Below, in pieces: positions 18,408 through 27,450 of a stretch of 64,000 nt of DNA (positions are counted from its first letter, which is position 1; the number at the start of each line of letters is the position of its first letter). The translations under genes were made by a program, and so were the position numbers. The notes under the pieces are model-generated. The model had not been told where the DNA came from, did not search any database, and saw only the letters and a program-made list of their open reading frames with translations. Source of the stretch: Mucilaginibacter phenanthrenivorans (lineage in GTDB: Bacteria > Bacteroidota > Bacteroidia > Sphingobacteriales > Sphingobacteriaceae); NCBI RefSeq assembly GCF_024721155.1, contig NZ_JAHVAP010000017.1, positions 1 to 64,000 of the forward strand, read 5' to 3'.

Positions 18408-20726
18408 ATGCGGCAAAAATTATACCTGTTGGGCCTTTTATGCGCAATATGCATTTCGGGCATGTTTAATGCCTGCCATATGCCTGCATCAAACATTGAA
18501 GATCAGATCCCTGATACAGTTAGCTATAACTTTAATATTCGCCCAATACTTTCCGATAAGTGCTACAAATGCCATGGCCCCGATGCCAGTAAAAGGCAGG
18601 CCGGGCTAAGGCTTGATAAACCCGAAAGTGCTTTTAAAGCGTTAAGGGATAATCCCAATGCACATGTACTGGTTGCAGGCATGCCTGAAATGTCGGAACT
18701 ATTCAAACGCGTATCAACCAATGATACTTCTGAGATGATGCCCCCGGCAAATTCAAATTTGAAACGCTTAACCCCACATGAGGTCGACCTGGTAAAAAAG
18801 TGGATAAAGCAAGGGGCTAAATATGAAAAGCACTGGGCGTTTGTGTCGCCCAAATCGTGGCCTGTTCCGGAGGTTAAGGATAAGGAATGGCCAAAAAACC
18901 CTATAGATAACTTCATCCTGCATAAACAGGAACAATATGGCGTTAAACCAAGTCCCGAAGCAGATAAGGAACATTTGTTAAAACGCGTAAGCCTTGACCT
19001 GACAGGTTTGCCGCCAACTTTAGCAATGCAGAACACGTTTTTGGCTGATAAAAATCCTGATGCCTACAACAAGGTAGTTGATGAGCTGATGAAGAGCCCA
19101 GCTTATGGCGAGAAGATGGCGCTGCACTGGATGGATGTTGCGCGCTATGCCGACTCGCACGGATACCAGGACGATAATTATCGCACGCAATGGCCCTGGA
19201 GGGATTGGGTGATCCATGCCTATAACGAAAATCTGCCCTATGATAAATTCATATCGTGGCAATTGGCCGGCGACCTGATGCCAAATGCTAATAAAGAACA
19301 ATTGCTGGCAACCGGCTTTAACCGCAACCATAAAATAACCGAAGAGGGTGGTGTAATTGATGAAGAATACCGTGTTGCTTATGTTACCGACCGTACCAAC
19401 ACATTTGGCAAGGCACTGTTGGGCGTTACTATTGAGTGCGCCCACTGTCACGATCACAAATACGATCCATTTTCACAAAAAGAGTATTACCAGCTTTTTT
19501 CGTTCTTTAACAGTGTGAAGGAGCCGGGGATCCAATCAACTGTTGGCGGGCCTGAAACTTATGCCAAGCGGCCGATGATGCAGGTTACCAATGATGACGT
19601 TAAGGGCATTTTGAAATTCATAAACAAGCAGGATACCGGTAAGCTCATTGTATCGGTAATGGGCGATAGTGAGGTTTACCGCAAAACGTACATCCTTAAA
19701 CGTGGCAATTATGATGCGCATGGCGACGAGGTTGAGCCCGGTACCCCAAAATCTATTTTGCCATTTGATAATTCGTTACCAAAAAACAGGCTTGGGCTTG
19801 CCAAATGGCTTTTTGATAAACGCAACCCACTAACCGCCCGCGTATTTGTAAACCAAACCTGGCAGGAACTCTTTGGCAAGGGCATTGTAAAAAGCTCAGG
19901 CGATTTTGGGATGCAGGGCGATCTGCCATCGCACCCGGAATTGCTGGATTGGCTGGCTGTTGATTTTATGAACCATGGCTGGGATATGAAACGGCTGGTT
20001 AAACAAATGGTAATGTCGGCAACCTACCGGCAATCAGCAGTAATCACAGCGGATAAAATGAAGGTCGATCCGGATAATACCTTATTAACCCGTGGTCCGC
20101 GTTACCGGTTGCATGCCGAATTGGTTAGGGATCTGGTATTGGCAAGCAGCGGGTTGCTAACCCCAACCATCGGCGGGCCAAGCGTAAATCCATATCAGCC
20201 ACCGGGCCTTTGGGAAAACGCTACATCAGGCCGGGGAATACTTGCCAGCTATAAACAAGTTCATGGTTCTGATTTGTACCGCCGCGGTATGTACACCCTC
20301 ATAAAACGCACCGTTCCGCCTGTTGAGATGGCCATTTTTGATGCCAGCAATCGCGATCAATGCGAAGTAAAACGCTTACGGACGAACACCCCTTTGCAGG
20401 CTTTGCTGATGGAAAATGATCCTACGGTATTGGAGGCTGCACGGGTTTTGGCGGCAAAATTATTGGCAGACAAAAGTCAATCGAAAGATAAGATCACCAA
20501 AGCATTCAGGCTCATCATGTGCCGCACACCGAATGAAAAAGAGCTGGGGATTTTAACAGGCTATTATGCTGATCAGCTTAAGACATTAAATAAAAAGGAC
20601 GCCCAAAAGGTATTAAGCGTGGGCGAATACCCTATCCCTAAAGATCTTGATAAAATTACACTGGCGGCCATGATGGAAACCGTTGATACAATTTATAACT
20701 TAGAGGAAGCAATTACAAAAACCTGA
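18408..20726 (+). CDS. Planctomycete-type cytochrome c / DUF1549 / DUF1553 lipoprotein
   Basis: A 772-aa exported protein with a lipobox (FNAC, C23). An N-terminal PSCyt1 domain has the heme-c motif CYKCH (C52, C55, H56) and GPDASKRQAGLRLD. DUF1549 (PSCyt2) follows at about 155-365 with LPPT, MDVARYADSHGYQ and a second CxxCH (ECAHCHDHKYDP). DUF1553 (PSD1) occupies about 450-740 (NPLTARVFVNQTWQELFGKGIV, LTRGPRYRLHAELVRD, TNTPLQALLMEND). This architecture is abundant in Planctomycetes and some Bacteroidota; its reaction is not established. Its TGA overlaps the ATG of the DUF1501 gene by one base (TGATG), so the two are translationally coupled. Confidence 0.88.
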   Translation: MRQKLYLLGLLCAICISGMFNACHMPASNIEDQIPDTVSYNFNIRPILSDKCYKCHGPDASKRQAGLRLDKPESAFKALRDNPNAHVLVAGMPEMSELFKRVSTNDTSEMMPPANSNLKRLTPHEVDLVKKWIKQGAKYEKHWAFVSPKSWPVPEVKDKEWPKNPIDNFILHKQEQYGVKPSPEADKEHLLKRVSLDLTGLPPTLAMQNTFLADKNPDAYNKVVDELMKSPAYGEKMALHWMDVARYADSHGYQDDNYRTQWPWRDWVIHAYNENLPYDKFISWQLAGDLMPNANKEQLLATGFNRNHKITEEGGVIDEEYRVAYVTDRTNTFGKALLGVTIECAHCHDHKYDPFSQKEYYQLFSFFNSVKEPGIQSTVGGPETYAKRPMMQVTNDDVKGILKFINKQDTGKLIVSVMGDSEVYRKTYILKRGNYDAHGDEVEPGTPKSILPFDNSLPKNRLGLAKWLFDKRNPLTARVFVNQTWQELFGKGIVKSSGDFGMQGDLPSHPELLDWLAVDFMNHGWDMKRLVKQMVMSATYRQSAVITADKMKVDPDNTLLTRGPRYRLHAELVRDLVLASSGLLTPTIGGPSVNPYQPPGLWENATSGRGILASYKQVHGSDLYRRGMYTLIKRTVPPVEMAIFDASNRDQCEVKRLRTNTPLQALLMENDPTVLEAARVLAAKLLADKSQSKDKITKAFRLIMCRTPNEKELGILTGYYADQLKTLNKKDAQKVLSVGEYPIPKDLDKITLAAMMETVDTIYNLEEAITKT

Positions 20727-22189
20727 TGGCAATGGAAAAGGATATTTTAGAACATCGCCTCAATATAAACAGGCGCAGGTTCCTGTCCCGGCTTAGCCTG
20801 GGCCTGGGCAGTATTGCACTCGGTTCCCTGCTTATCCCAGACCTTTTTACCGGCAGCGGCGCAGATAGCGAGGCAGATTTTATCCCCGGTATTCCAAACT
20901 TCGCACCAAAGGCCAAACGGGTGATCTATCTTTTCCAGGATGGCGCGCCCTCACAATTGGAATCATTCGATTACAAGCCGAAGCTACGGGAAATGATGGG
21001 CCAGGATTTGCCACCATCTGTTCGTGGCAACCAAATTCTTACCGGGATGACGGCCAACCAAGCCCATTTTCCGCTGGTAGGCTCTTTTTACGATTTTAAG
21101 CAATACGGCGAATCAAAAGCGTGGGTGAGCGACCTGTTCCCCCATATCGGCAAAATTGCTGATGATATTTGTATCATCCGCTCCATGTATACCGAAGCCA
21201 TCAACCATGATCCCGCTTTAACATTTTTCCAAACAGGCGCACAGCAGGGTAATCGCCCCAGCATGGGCTCGTGGGTAAGCTATGGTTTGGGCAGCGAAAA
21301 CCAGAACCTGCCTGCCTTTACGGTATTATTATCTAAAGGAAAAGGTAATGGACAGGGCGTATATTCAAAACTTTGGAGTAACGGCTTTTTAGACTCCATT
21401 CACCAGGGTGTACAATTCAGCAGCGGCGAAAACCCTGTGCTTTATTTGAACGATCAGCCGGGGATTGACAGGCGCGAACGCCGCAAAATGCTGGATAAAC
21501 TGGCTGAATTAAACGACATCAGCTATAAGGAATTTGGCGACCCGGAGATCTCTGCAAAAGTGCAACAATATGAAATGGCATACCGCATGCAAGCTGCGGT
21601 GCCGGAGATTATGGACGTTTCCAAGGAATCAGACGATATTATAAAAATGTACGGACCGGATTGCCTGGTGCCCGGCACCTACGCGGCAAACTGCCTGCTT
21701 GCCCGCAAGCTTTCAGAAAATGGGGTACGCTTTGTGCAGCTTTATCACCAGGGCTGGGACCAGCACAACAACCTGCCACAGGAAATGGCAGGCCAGGCCA
21801 TGGATGTTGACCAGGCATCGGCAGCATTGGTAACCGACCTTAAGCAACGCGGTTTACTCGACGAAACTTTAGTAATTTGGGGCGGCGAATTTGGGCGAAC
21901 CAATTACAGCCAGGGAAAGCTGGAAAAGGCAAATTACGGACGCGATCATCACCCGCGCTGTTTCAGTATCTGGATGGCGGGCGGCGGGATAAAGCCCGGA
22001 ATAGTTTACGGCGAATCGGATGAGTTTGGATACAACATAGTGAAGGACCCGGTTCATGTACACGATTTTCATGCAACCATATTAAATCAATTAGGACTCG
22101 ATCATAAAAAATTAACTTTTAAAAGCCAGGGCCGCAGGTACCGGTTAACAGATGTTGCCGGCAATGTGGTTAAGGGAATACTATCCTGA
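20726..22189 (+). CDS. DUF1501 protein with Tat signal (alkaline-phosphatase/sulfatase-like fold)
   Basis: A 487-aa protein with a twin-arginine signal (NRRRFLSR at about 15-22, then a long hydrophobic run). The body matches DUF1501, a family related to the alkaline phosphatase/sulfatase superfamily: AKRVIYLFQDGAPSQLESFD near the start, GSWVSYGLGSEN, then WDQHNN, VIWGGEFGRTNYSQG and GRDHHP in the C-terminal half, the last ones being the likely metal ligands. Export by Tat implies folding, perhaps with metal, before export. It is always found next to DUF1549/DUF1553 proteins, as here; the substrate is unknown. Confidence 0.88.
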   Translation: MAMEKDILEHRLNINRRRFLSRLSLGLGSIALGSLLIPDLFTGSGADSEADFIPGIPNFAPKAKRVIYLFQDGAPSQLESFDYKPKLREMMGQDLPPSVRGNQILTGMTANQAHFPLVGSFYDFKQYGESKAWVSDLFPHIGKIADDICIIRSMYTEAINHDPALTFFQTGAQQGNRPSMGSWVSYGLGSENQNLPAFTVLLSKGKGNGQGVYSKLWSNGFLDSIHQGVQFSSGENPVLYLNDQPGIDRRERRKMLDKLAELNDISYKEFGDPEISAKVQQYEMAYRMQAAVPEIMDVSKESDDIIKMYGPDCLVPGTYAANCLLARKLSENGVRFVQLYHQGWDQHNNLPQEMAGQAMDVDQASAALVTDLKQRGLLDETLVIWGGEFGRTNYSQGKLEKANYGRDHHPRCFSIWMAGGGIKPGIVYGESDEFGYNIVKDPVHVHDFHATILNQLGLDHKKLTFKSQGRRYRLTDVAGNVVKGILS

Positions 22190-22315
22190 TTTCACCGATT
22201 TTGGGATGATTTCACCGATTGATTTACGTTGATGGAAAATCATATTAATTCAACGCAAATCGGTGTAATCATTTTACAATCGGTGTAATCCAGAGAAATA
22301 ATAATCAGTGAAATC
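22188..22315. repeat. Array of 13-nt palindromic repeats GATTwCACyGATT
   Basis: Two direct copies of GATTTCACCGATT (22188-22200 and 22208-22220) are followed by three inverted ones (about 22258-22270, 22278-22290 and 22303-22315). The two halves can fold into a long imperfect hairpin. It begins at the stop codon of the DUF1501 gene and ends just ahead of the next ATG. It could act as an RNA hairpin between the two genes or be a dispersed element; no other copy occurs in this window. Confidence 0.65.
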
Positions 22316-22326
22316 AAAATAGCACT

Positions 22327-23352
22327 ATGGAAAGAAGAAAATTCATCAAGCAGTCAGCCGTTTTTACGGGCAGCTTTTTTATAGCCAAAGATCTGCTGGC
22401 AAAAAATGATGGTCCGGTTTATGGGCATGGCAACATGCGCTACCGTATGGACAAGCAATGGAGCAAGGCCGATCCGATGAAAAATCCGGTGAACGACTGC
22501 CACGAAATGGTGCAGGATAAAAAAGGGCGCATCCTGCTGCTTACCAACGAGACGAAGAACAATGTGCTGATCTATAATAAATCGGGCAAGCTGCTGGATA
22601 CCTGGGGGCACGAGTTTCCGGGTGCGCACGGGCTTACCCTGGTAAATGAAAACGGAGCAGAGTTTTTGTTTATAACTGATACCGTAAAGCACCAGGTTTA
22701 TAAAACCACTATGGATGGTAAGATCCTGATGACGATTGATGTGCCATTGGAAACCGGAGTTTACAAAAAGCCGGAGGACTTTATCCCCACAGAAACCACT
22801 GTTGATACCAATGGTGATTTTTATATTGCTGATGGCTATGGCTCCCAATATATTATGCAGTACGATAAAAACGGCAAACTGAAACATTTCTTCGGCGGCC
22901 GCGGTGATGGTGATGAGCATTTGGATAATGCCCATGGCATTGTGATTGACAGGCGCAACCCTACCCCAACGCTATTAATTACCGACCGTACCCGTAACTG
23001 TTTTAAACGCTTCAGTATGGATGGCAAGCTTATGGAAGTGATCAAGCTTCCGGGCGCATGTGTTTGCAGGCCGGTTATTAAAGGCGATCATTTATATGCA
23101 GCAGTGCTGCGTTCGCCAAATCTGAATGCAGAAAATACCGGGTTTACTACTATCCTGGATAAGAATAATAAGGTAGTATCCAATATTGGCGGTACCGAAC
23201 CTGTGTATAAAGACGGCGTGTTACAACCAATGGCGCAAGCCGAAAAGATTTTTTTGAATCCGCACGATGTACTGGTTGATAATGATGAGAATTTATACGT
23301 GGCGCAATGGGCGTCGGGCAAGGTTTACCCTTATAAGTTTACAAGGGTGTAA
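22327..23352 (+). CDS. Exported six-bladed beta-propeller (NHL / peptidyl-hydroxyglycine lyase-like)
   Basis: A 341-aa protein with a Tat-like leader (ERRKFIKQSAVF). The rest is a series of NHL-type blades: GRILLLTNETKNNVLIYNKSGKLLDTWG, GDFYIADGYGSQYIMQYDKNGKLKHFFG, LLITDRTRNCFKRFSMDGKLME and ENLYVAQWASGKVYPYKF are visible repeats (given here in outline). The closest named relatives are peptidyl-alpha-hydroxyglycine alpha-amidating lyase-like and 'peptidylglycine monooxygenase-like' proteins, but a catalytic role is not proven. It travels with the DUF1501 and PSCyt genes in this cluster. Confidence 0.75.
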   Translation: MERRKFIKQSAVFTGSFFIAKDLLAKNDGPVYGHGNMRYRMDKQWSKADPMKNPVNDCHEMVQDKKGRILLLTNETKNNVLIYNKSGKLLDTWGHEFPGAHGLTLVNENGAEFLFITDTVKHQVYKTTMDGKILMTIDVPLETGVYKKPEDFIPTETTVDTNGDFYIADGYGSQYIMQYDKNGKLKHFFGGRGDGDEHLDNAHGIVIDRRNPTPTLLITDRTRNCFKRFSMDGKLMEVIKLPGACVCRPVIKGDHLYAAVLRSPNLNAENTGFTTILDKNNKVVSNIGGTEPVYKDGVLQPMAQAEKIFLNPHDVLVDNDENLYVAQWASGKVYPYKFTRV

Positions 23353-23368
23353 ACTCACCTAATAAATT

Positions 23369-23463
23369 TTGTCATTGCGAGCGATAGCGTGGCAACCTCG
23401 TCGTAAGCATGGCGGATATGCAGAGCGACGAGGTTGTTTCGTCGTTCTTTCTCGCAATGACAA
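23369..23463. repeat. Palindromic REP-like element (TTGTCATTGCGAG ends)
   Basis: Perfect 13-bp terminal inverted repeats, TTGTCATTGCGAG at 23369-23381 and its complement at 23451-23463, enclose a GC-richer segment containing further inverted pieces (AACCTCGTCG / CGACGAGGTT). This is a common type of intergenic element in Bacteroidota genomes. It lies between the propeller gene and the membrane cytochrome gene and may serve as a bidirectional terminator. Confidence 0.7.
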
Positions 23464-23508
23464 TCTGTTAATTATAAACAACCTAAAAATTTAAACTATT
23501 CTAACTAA

Positions 23509-25668
23509 ATGATAAAAAGCAAGCACAAAGGTTTTGCTGAAAACCTGCTATTTGCCCTCAATATTTTTATCATTTTTTTGCTTGTATTTGGATCCGCCAT
23601 TGTAATCCCGCAATGGCTGCAACCCGTTGGCAGGCTGCATCCGCTCATCCTGCACTTCCCTATCGTGGTGTTGATAATGGCCATGATGCTGGAGTTCTTC
23701 CGCTTTAAAGATCGCTTTAAAACCGAAAAGCTATACCACGACTTTACAACCTACCTATGGCTAACCGGCGCAATTTTCGCTGCGTTTACAGCTATTATGG
23801 GATTGTTCCTTTCCAAAGAGCCCGGCTACGAGGGCGGCACATTGCAATGGCATAAATGGCTTGGCGTAAGCGTTGTTTTTGTATCTACGATTATTTATTG
23901 GTGCCGCAGTGCGGGATGGTACAATGTTAAAACTGCACGATGGGGCGCAGGCGTAGTAGTGCTATCCTTAGTATTTGCCGGCCACTTCGGTGCCGATTTA
24001 ACGCATGGCGATAATTTCGTACTTGCCCCGGTTTGGCATCCCGAAAAAGACCTTGTACCACTTGACAAAGCACTAGTCTACAAAGATGTGATCCAGCCCA
24101 TCTTTCAAAGTAAATGCATCAGTTGCCACAATCCCGACAAAACCAAAGGAGGACTGATGCTGATTGATGAAAAATCCATTTTAAAGGGTGGAAAGGACGG
24201 CAAACTCATAGTGCCGGGCCAACCCCAGATCAGTATGCTTTTGCAGCGTATTCATTTGGTTGAGGAAGATAAAAAGCACATGCCACCCGCAGGTAAACCG
24301 CAGCTAACCCCTGATGAAATGGACCTGCTTTACCTTTGGGTAAAAGAGAATGCAGATTTTAAGAAAAAGGTGATTGCGCTGCCGGCAAAGGACTCGCTGC
24401 GAATGATCGCATCCACCTACCTGAAACCTGCCGAAGAAACAGAAGAAAAATATGATTTTGCTGCCGCAGATGACAAGCTCATCAAAAAATTGAACAATAA
24501 CTACCGGGTTATTTACCCTTATGCCAAGGAATCGCCGGCGCTTGGCGTAAATATCTATAACAAAAGCACCTATCGCCCAAAAACGCTGGAGGAGCTAAGC
24601 GCGATAAAACAACAGGTGGTTTCGCTGGATGTAAGCAAAATGCCGGTAAAGGACGCCGAACTCAAAACCATTGCGCAATTTGAAAACCTGCATACTCTCA
24701 ACCTCAATTTTACTGACGTAACCGGCAGCACGCTAAAGGATCTCGCCTCTTTGAAATCATTAAAAATGATCTCGCTGGCGGGCACACCGCTTAATGCCTC
24801 GGCCATAAAACAAATCAGCGCCTTAAAAAGCTTAGCCAAAATTACGTTGTGGGATACCGGTTTAACCGATGCCCAATTGAATGAACTACAAGCCCAAAAC
24901 AAGAAGATTGAATTTATTAAAAGCTTTAAAGATGACGGCAAACCCATCAAACTAAATGTTCCCCAATTAAAAAACACCGCGCTGGTATTTGCAGAGTCGA
25001 TGCCGCTGGAGTTAAGTCACCCGATAAAGGGGGTGCAAATACGTTATACTACTGACGGGACAGATCCGGATAGTATTAAATCGCCCGTTTTTAAGCCGGG
25101 GGTGGCAATCAATAAGAACACCAACATAAAAGTTAAGGCGTACAAAGCCGGCTGGTTAAGCAGTGATGTGGTACAGTTTAGCGTATTTAAAAGCACTTAC
25201 ACCCCGGATAGTATCAGCTTTATCAAACAACCGAACCCTAAATACAGTGCTGATGGAGCAAAATCGTTGATAGATAAGGACCTCGGCGGCACCAATTTTG
25301 GCAACAGCAAGTGGATAGGGGCGCAAAATAATATAGAGATCTACATGCAGTTTAACAAACCTGCCGATGTGCATAACGTAACCATAAATTGTTTGCGGAA
25401 CCTGGGCAGCCAAATCTTTTTACCAATAGGCATTGAGGTTTGGGGTGGCACTGATATCAACCATTTAAAGCTATTGAGCAACGTGACCCCTCCGGCTGCT
25501 AAAAAGGATGAGCCGGTTATAACAGTAGGCATTGATTGTAAACTAAACATCGCCAAACCAATAAATTGTCTTAAGATTATCGCAAAAAACATCCAAACCC
25601 TGCCAGCATGGGACCCGGTTAAAAAAGGCCCGGAGTGGGTATTTATGGATGAGATCTTTTTAAATTAA
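23509..25668 (+). CDS. Membrane cytochrome c with LRR, chitobiase-C-like and discoidin-like domains
   Basis: A 719-aa modular protein. Residues 10-170 hold about five membrane helices of a DUF2231-like domain (HPLILHFPIVVLIMAMMLEFFR). A PSCyt1-type heme domain follows (CISCH near residue 204, KGGLMLID, HMPPAGKPQLTPDEMDLLYLWV). About 355-470 are leucine-rich repeats (LHTLNLNFTDVTGSTLKDLASL style). About 485-570 resemble a chitobiase/hexosaminidase C-terminal domain (IRYTTDGTDPD), and 575-719 a galactose-binding/discoidin-like fold. The combination suggests an electron-transfer protein anchored in the inner membrane that also binds a polymer or partner outside. It is the largest oddity of the cluster. 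Only the heme motif allows a functional statement. Confidence 0.8.
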   Translation: MIKSKHKGFAENLLFALNIFIIFLLVFGSAIVIPQWLQPVGRLHPLILHFPIVVLIMAMMLEFFRFKDRFKTEKLYHDFTTYLWLTGAIFAAFTAIMGLFLSKEPGYEGGTLQWHKWLGVSVVFVSTIIYWCRSAGWYNVKTARWGAGVVVLSLVFAGHFGADLTHGDNFVLAPVWHPEKDLVPLDKALVYKDVIQPIFQSKCISCHNPDKTKGGLMLIDEKSILKGGKDGKLIVPGQPQISMLLQRIHLVEEDKKHMPPAGKPQLTPDEMDLLYLWVKENADFKKKVIALPAKDSLRMIASTYLKPAEETEEKYDFAAADDKLIKKLNNNYRVIYPYAKESPALGVNIYNKSTYRPKTLEELSAIKQQVVSLDVSKMPVKDAELKTIAQFENLHTLNLNFTDVTGSTLKDLASLKSLKMISLAGTPLNASAIKQISALKSLAKITLWDTGLTDAQLNELQAQNKKIEFIKSFKDDGKPIKLNVPQLKNTALVFAESMPLELSHPIKGVQIRYTTDGTDPDSIKSPVFKPGVAINKNTNIKVKAYKAGWLSSDVVQFSVFKSTYTPDSISFIKQPNPKYSADGAKSLIDKDLGGTNFGNSKWIGAQNNIEIYMQFNKPADVHNVTINCLRNLGSQIFLPIGIEVWGGTDINHLKLLSNVTPPAAKKDEPVITVGIDCKLNIAKPINCLKIIAKNIQTLPAWDPVKKGPEWVFMDEIFLN

Positions 25669-25680
25669 TATCTTCAACCC

Positions 25681-26166
25681 ATGAACCAGGAACAGCAATT
25701 ACGAAAACGCATCAGGATTTGGGTATGGATCTTTATCGTTGGCTTAGTGCTAAGCGGCGTTACCGCATTCCCCATTGAAACGGAGCTGGCATTTATGGTA
25801 AAGCATTCGTCCATATTTCCCGGTTTCATTGCAAAGTGGATAGAAACCATTTACCTTGCCGTAAAGGATACCAATTCACATTACCCTTGGCTGAGTTACG
25901 GTACCGACTGGCTGGCATTTGGGCATATTGTAATTGCAACAGCTTTTATTGGCCCGCTTATGGATCCAGTAAAAAACATCTGGGTGATCCAGTTTGGGAT
26001 GATCGCCTGTGTGATGGTATTACCATTGGCATTTGTCGCCGGACCGATCAGGCAGATCCCTATTTACTGGCGGATGATTGATTGCTGCTTTGGAATTTTC
26101 GGGATTATACCGCTTTACATTTGCTACAAAAACATCAGGAAGCTGGAGAGAATAATATCAAAATAG
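25681..26166 (+). CDS. Four-helix membrane protein of unknown function
   Basis: A 161-aa integral membrane protein with about four hydrophobic segments (residues 15-33, 75-95, 103-122, 131-148). It begins 12 bases after the membrane cytochrome gene and so belongs to the same transcript. I do not recognise a Pfam family. Conserved-looking charged and aromatic positions (PWLSYGTDWLAFGH, RQIPIYWRMIDCCFG) suggest a redox or quinone partner for the cytochromes, but this is only a guess from the neighbourhood. Confidence 0.7.
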   Translation: MNQEQQLRKRIRIWVWIFIVGLVLSGVTAFPIETELAFMVKHSSIFPGFIAKWIETIYLAVKDTNSHYPWLSYGTDWLAFGHIVIATAFIGPLMDPVKNIWVIQFGMIACVMVLPLAFVAGPIRQIPIYWRMIDCCFGIFGIIPLYICYKNIRKLERIISK

Positions 26167-26426
26167 AAGTCACACCTGATAATTTTCACAACGGAGAGCC
26201 TTACAAAGCGTCGTAGTTAACCTGAGAGGATCGATTTATGATGTTTAGCAATTGCATTCTCTCCCAAAACACCCCTTTTTTCAACCCGTGCTACCACGGA
26301 ATTTACTGCGTAAAACTACGCAAAATTTTGAGTGACAACATGGCTAACATATTTATTACTAATTGAAAATGAATAACTTATGATAAAAATACAACTACAA
26401 GCTATCTCCCCGTATTTCACCGCAGT

Positions 26427-26458
26427 TTTGAAATAGTAACTAATTAATATTAGTTTTA
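26427..26458 (+). promoter_or_regulatory. Candidate promoter of the CPGSPGCP operon
   Basis: TTTG at 26427-26430, a 20-nt spacer and TAGTTTTA at 26451-26458, one base off the TAnnTTTG -7 consensus. Transcription would start near 26464, giving a leader of about 30 nt before the ATG at 26494. The rest of the gap 26167-26426 shows no gene or obvious structure. Confidence 0.45.
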
Positions 26459-26493
26459 TGCAAACTATTTATTAATCCTATTAATCAAAAACT

Positions 26494-27000
26494 ATGGAAA
26501 AAAGACCAACGCCTAATGTCCTCACCGGGCGGGAAGGTGAACCATTTGACCTGGAGCTATCTGCAAGCTGGACAAAGAACTACAGAGACAGGCACCCAGG
26601 TGAAACAATTTCTCATTTTTTTGGCAGGGAAATAATTGAAAAGATCCTGGCCCAGGAGGGCTGCCTGGGCATCCGCATGTATTATTCAAACAGTAAGTCT
26701 ATCAACGGCTGGCAGCGTGCAATGGTAGCTGTTAGTAATTTTATATTAAAGGTGCTTGGAAACATTGAAGATGAACAGCACATCATTATTACCGGTTCAA
26801 TCAGCGATGGTAACGACATGCTGCGTACCACCGCAAAACCATTATCATCAGTCGGAGAACCACTAGCCAGAACAGAACTTGCTAAGGTTATGGCCGACCC
26901 ACCACCGCCCCAACCCCTGGATATAGTTGGCCAACAGGCAATGCCATGCCCCGGCTCTCCCGGATGTCCTAAAAACGTATTAACTACTTCCGTATCATAA
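26494..27000 (+). CDS. Uncharacterised protein with conserved CPGSPGCP tail, paralogue 1
   Basis: A 168-aa protein with no signal peptide or membrane helix. The N-terminal part reads TGREGEPFDLELSASWTKNY, then ISHFFGREIIEKIL and GCLGIRMYY, and a DGNDM motif. These are hallmarks of a small uncharacterised Bacteroidota family whose members end in a cysteine/proline-rich tail. Here the tail is GQQAMPCPGSPGCPK, near residues 147-161. The next gene is a shorter paralogue with an identical 15-residue tail. Compared with it, this copy has an insertion of about 30 residues in the middle (SINGWQRAMVAVSNFILKVLG). Function unknown; metal binding or disulfide chemistry by the tail is possible. Confidence 0.75.
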   Translation: MEKRPTPNVLTGREGEPFDLELSASWTKNYRDRHPGETISHFFGREIIEKILAQEGCLGIRMYYSNSKSINGWQRAMVAVSNFILKVLGNIEDEQHIIITGSISDGNDMLRTTAKPLSSVGEPLARTELAKVMADPPPPQPLDIVGQQAMPCPGSPGCPKNVLTTSVS

Positions 27001-27027
27001 TTTAAACAACCTAATTACTTAAACAAA

Positions 27028-27423
27028 GTGGAAAAATTAAAAACTCCGGTTTTAACCGGCAAAGAAGGCGAAGAGTTCGATTTGCATGTGGCTGCAGCAT
27101 GGACAAAAAATCATAGGGAAAGACGCCCCGAGGACCCGCATTCGCATTTCTTCGGTAAAGAGATCCTTGAAAAGATCCTAAACCAGGAAGGCTGCGTAGG
27201 CCTGCGTTTTTATTACGGACACACACATCCTGCCAGCGAGCCCAAAAGCGAAAAACACCTGATAATAGTCGGCGCTAAAAGTGATGGCACCGATATGGTA
27301 CATACGGCTAAAAACAAACCGCTATCGCGCCTTGAATTGAAGGCTGTTGCCCCTGCCGACGATGTTATAGGCCAACAGGCCATGCCGTGCCCCGGATCAC
27401 CAGGCTGCCCTAAAAGCATATAA
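27028..27423 (+). CDS. Uncharacterised protein with conserved CPGSPGCP tail, paralogue 2
   Basis: A 131-aa paralogue of the preceding gene, using a GTG start (27028) that aligns with the ATG start of the first copy (MEKRPTPNVLTGREGEPF against MEKLKTPVLTGKEGEEF). Shared blocks are SHFFG-EI-EKIL-QEGC-G-R-YY, the SDGTDM motif and the invariant tail GQQAMPCPGSPGCPK, followed by only two more residues. In the tail most codons differ at the third position between the copies, so the amino acids, not the DNA, are conserved. It is 27 bases from both its upstream and downstream neighbour, which points to one operon with the 7TM protein and the two-component system. Confidence 0.75.
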   Translation: MEKLKTPVLTGKEGEEFDLHVAAAWTKNHRERRPEDPHSHFFGKEILEKILNQEGCVGLRFYYGHTHPASEPKSEKHLIIVGAKSDGTDMVHTAKNKPLSRLELKAVAPADDVIGQQAMPCPGSPGCPKSI

Positions 27424-27450
27424 ACAACGCATAAACAGCATTACTAAAGA

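Noticed and set aside
22188..22315. CRISPR array formed by the repeated 13-nt motif
   Set aside because: Repeats are too short, in both orientations, with unequal short spacers, and no cas gene is present.
22354..22935. 193-codon minus-strand ORF across the beta-propeller gene
   Set aside because: It is the antisense shadow of a well-supported propeller gene; its reading has no family character.
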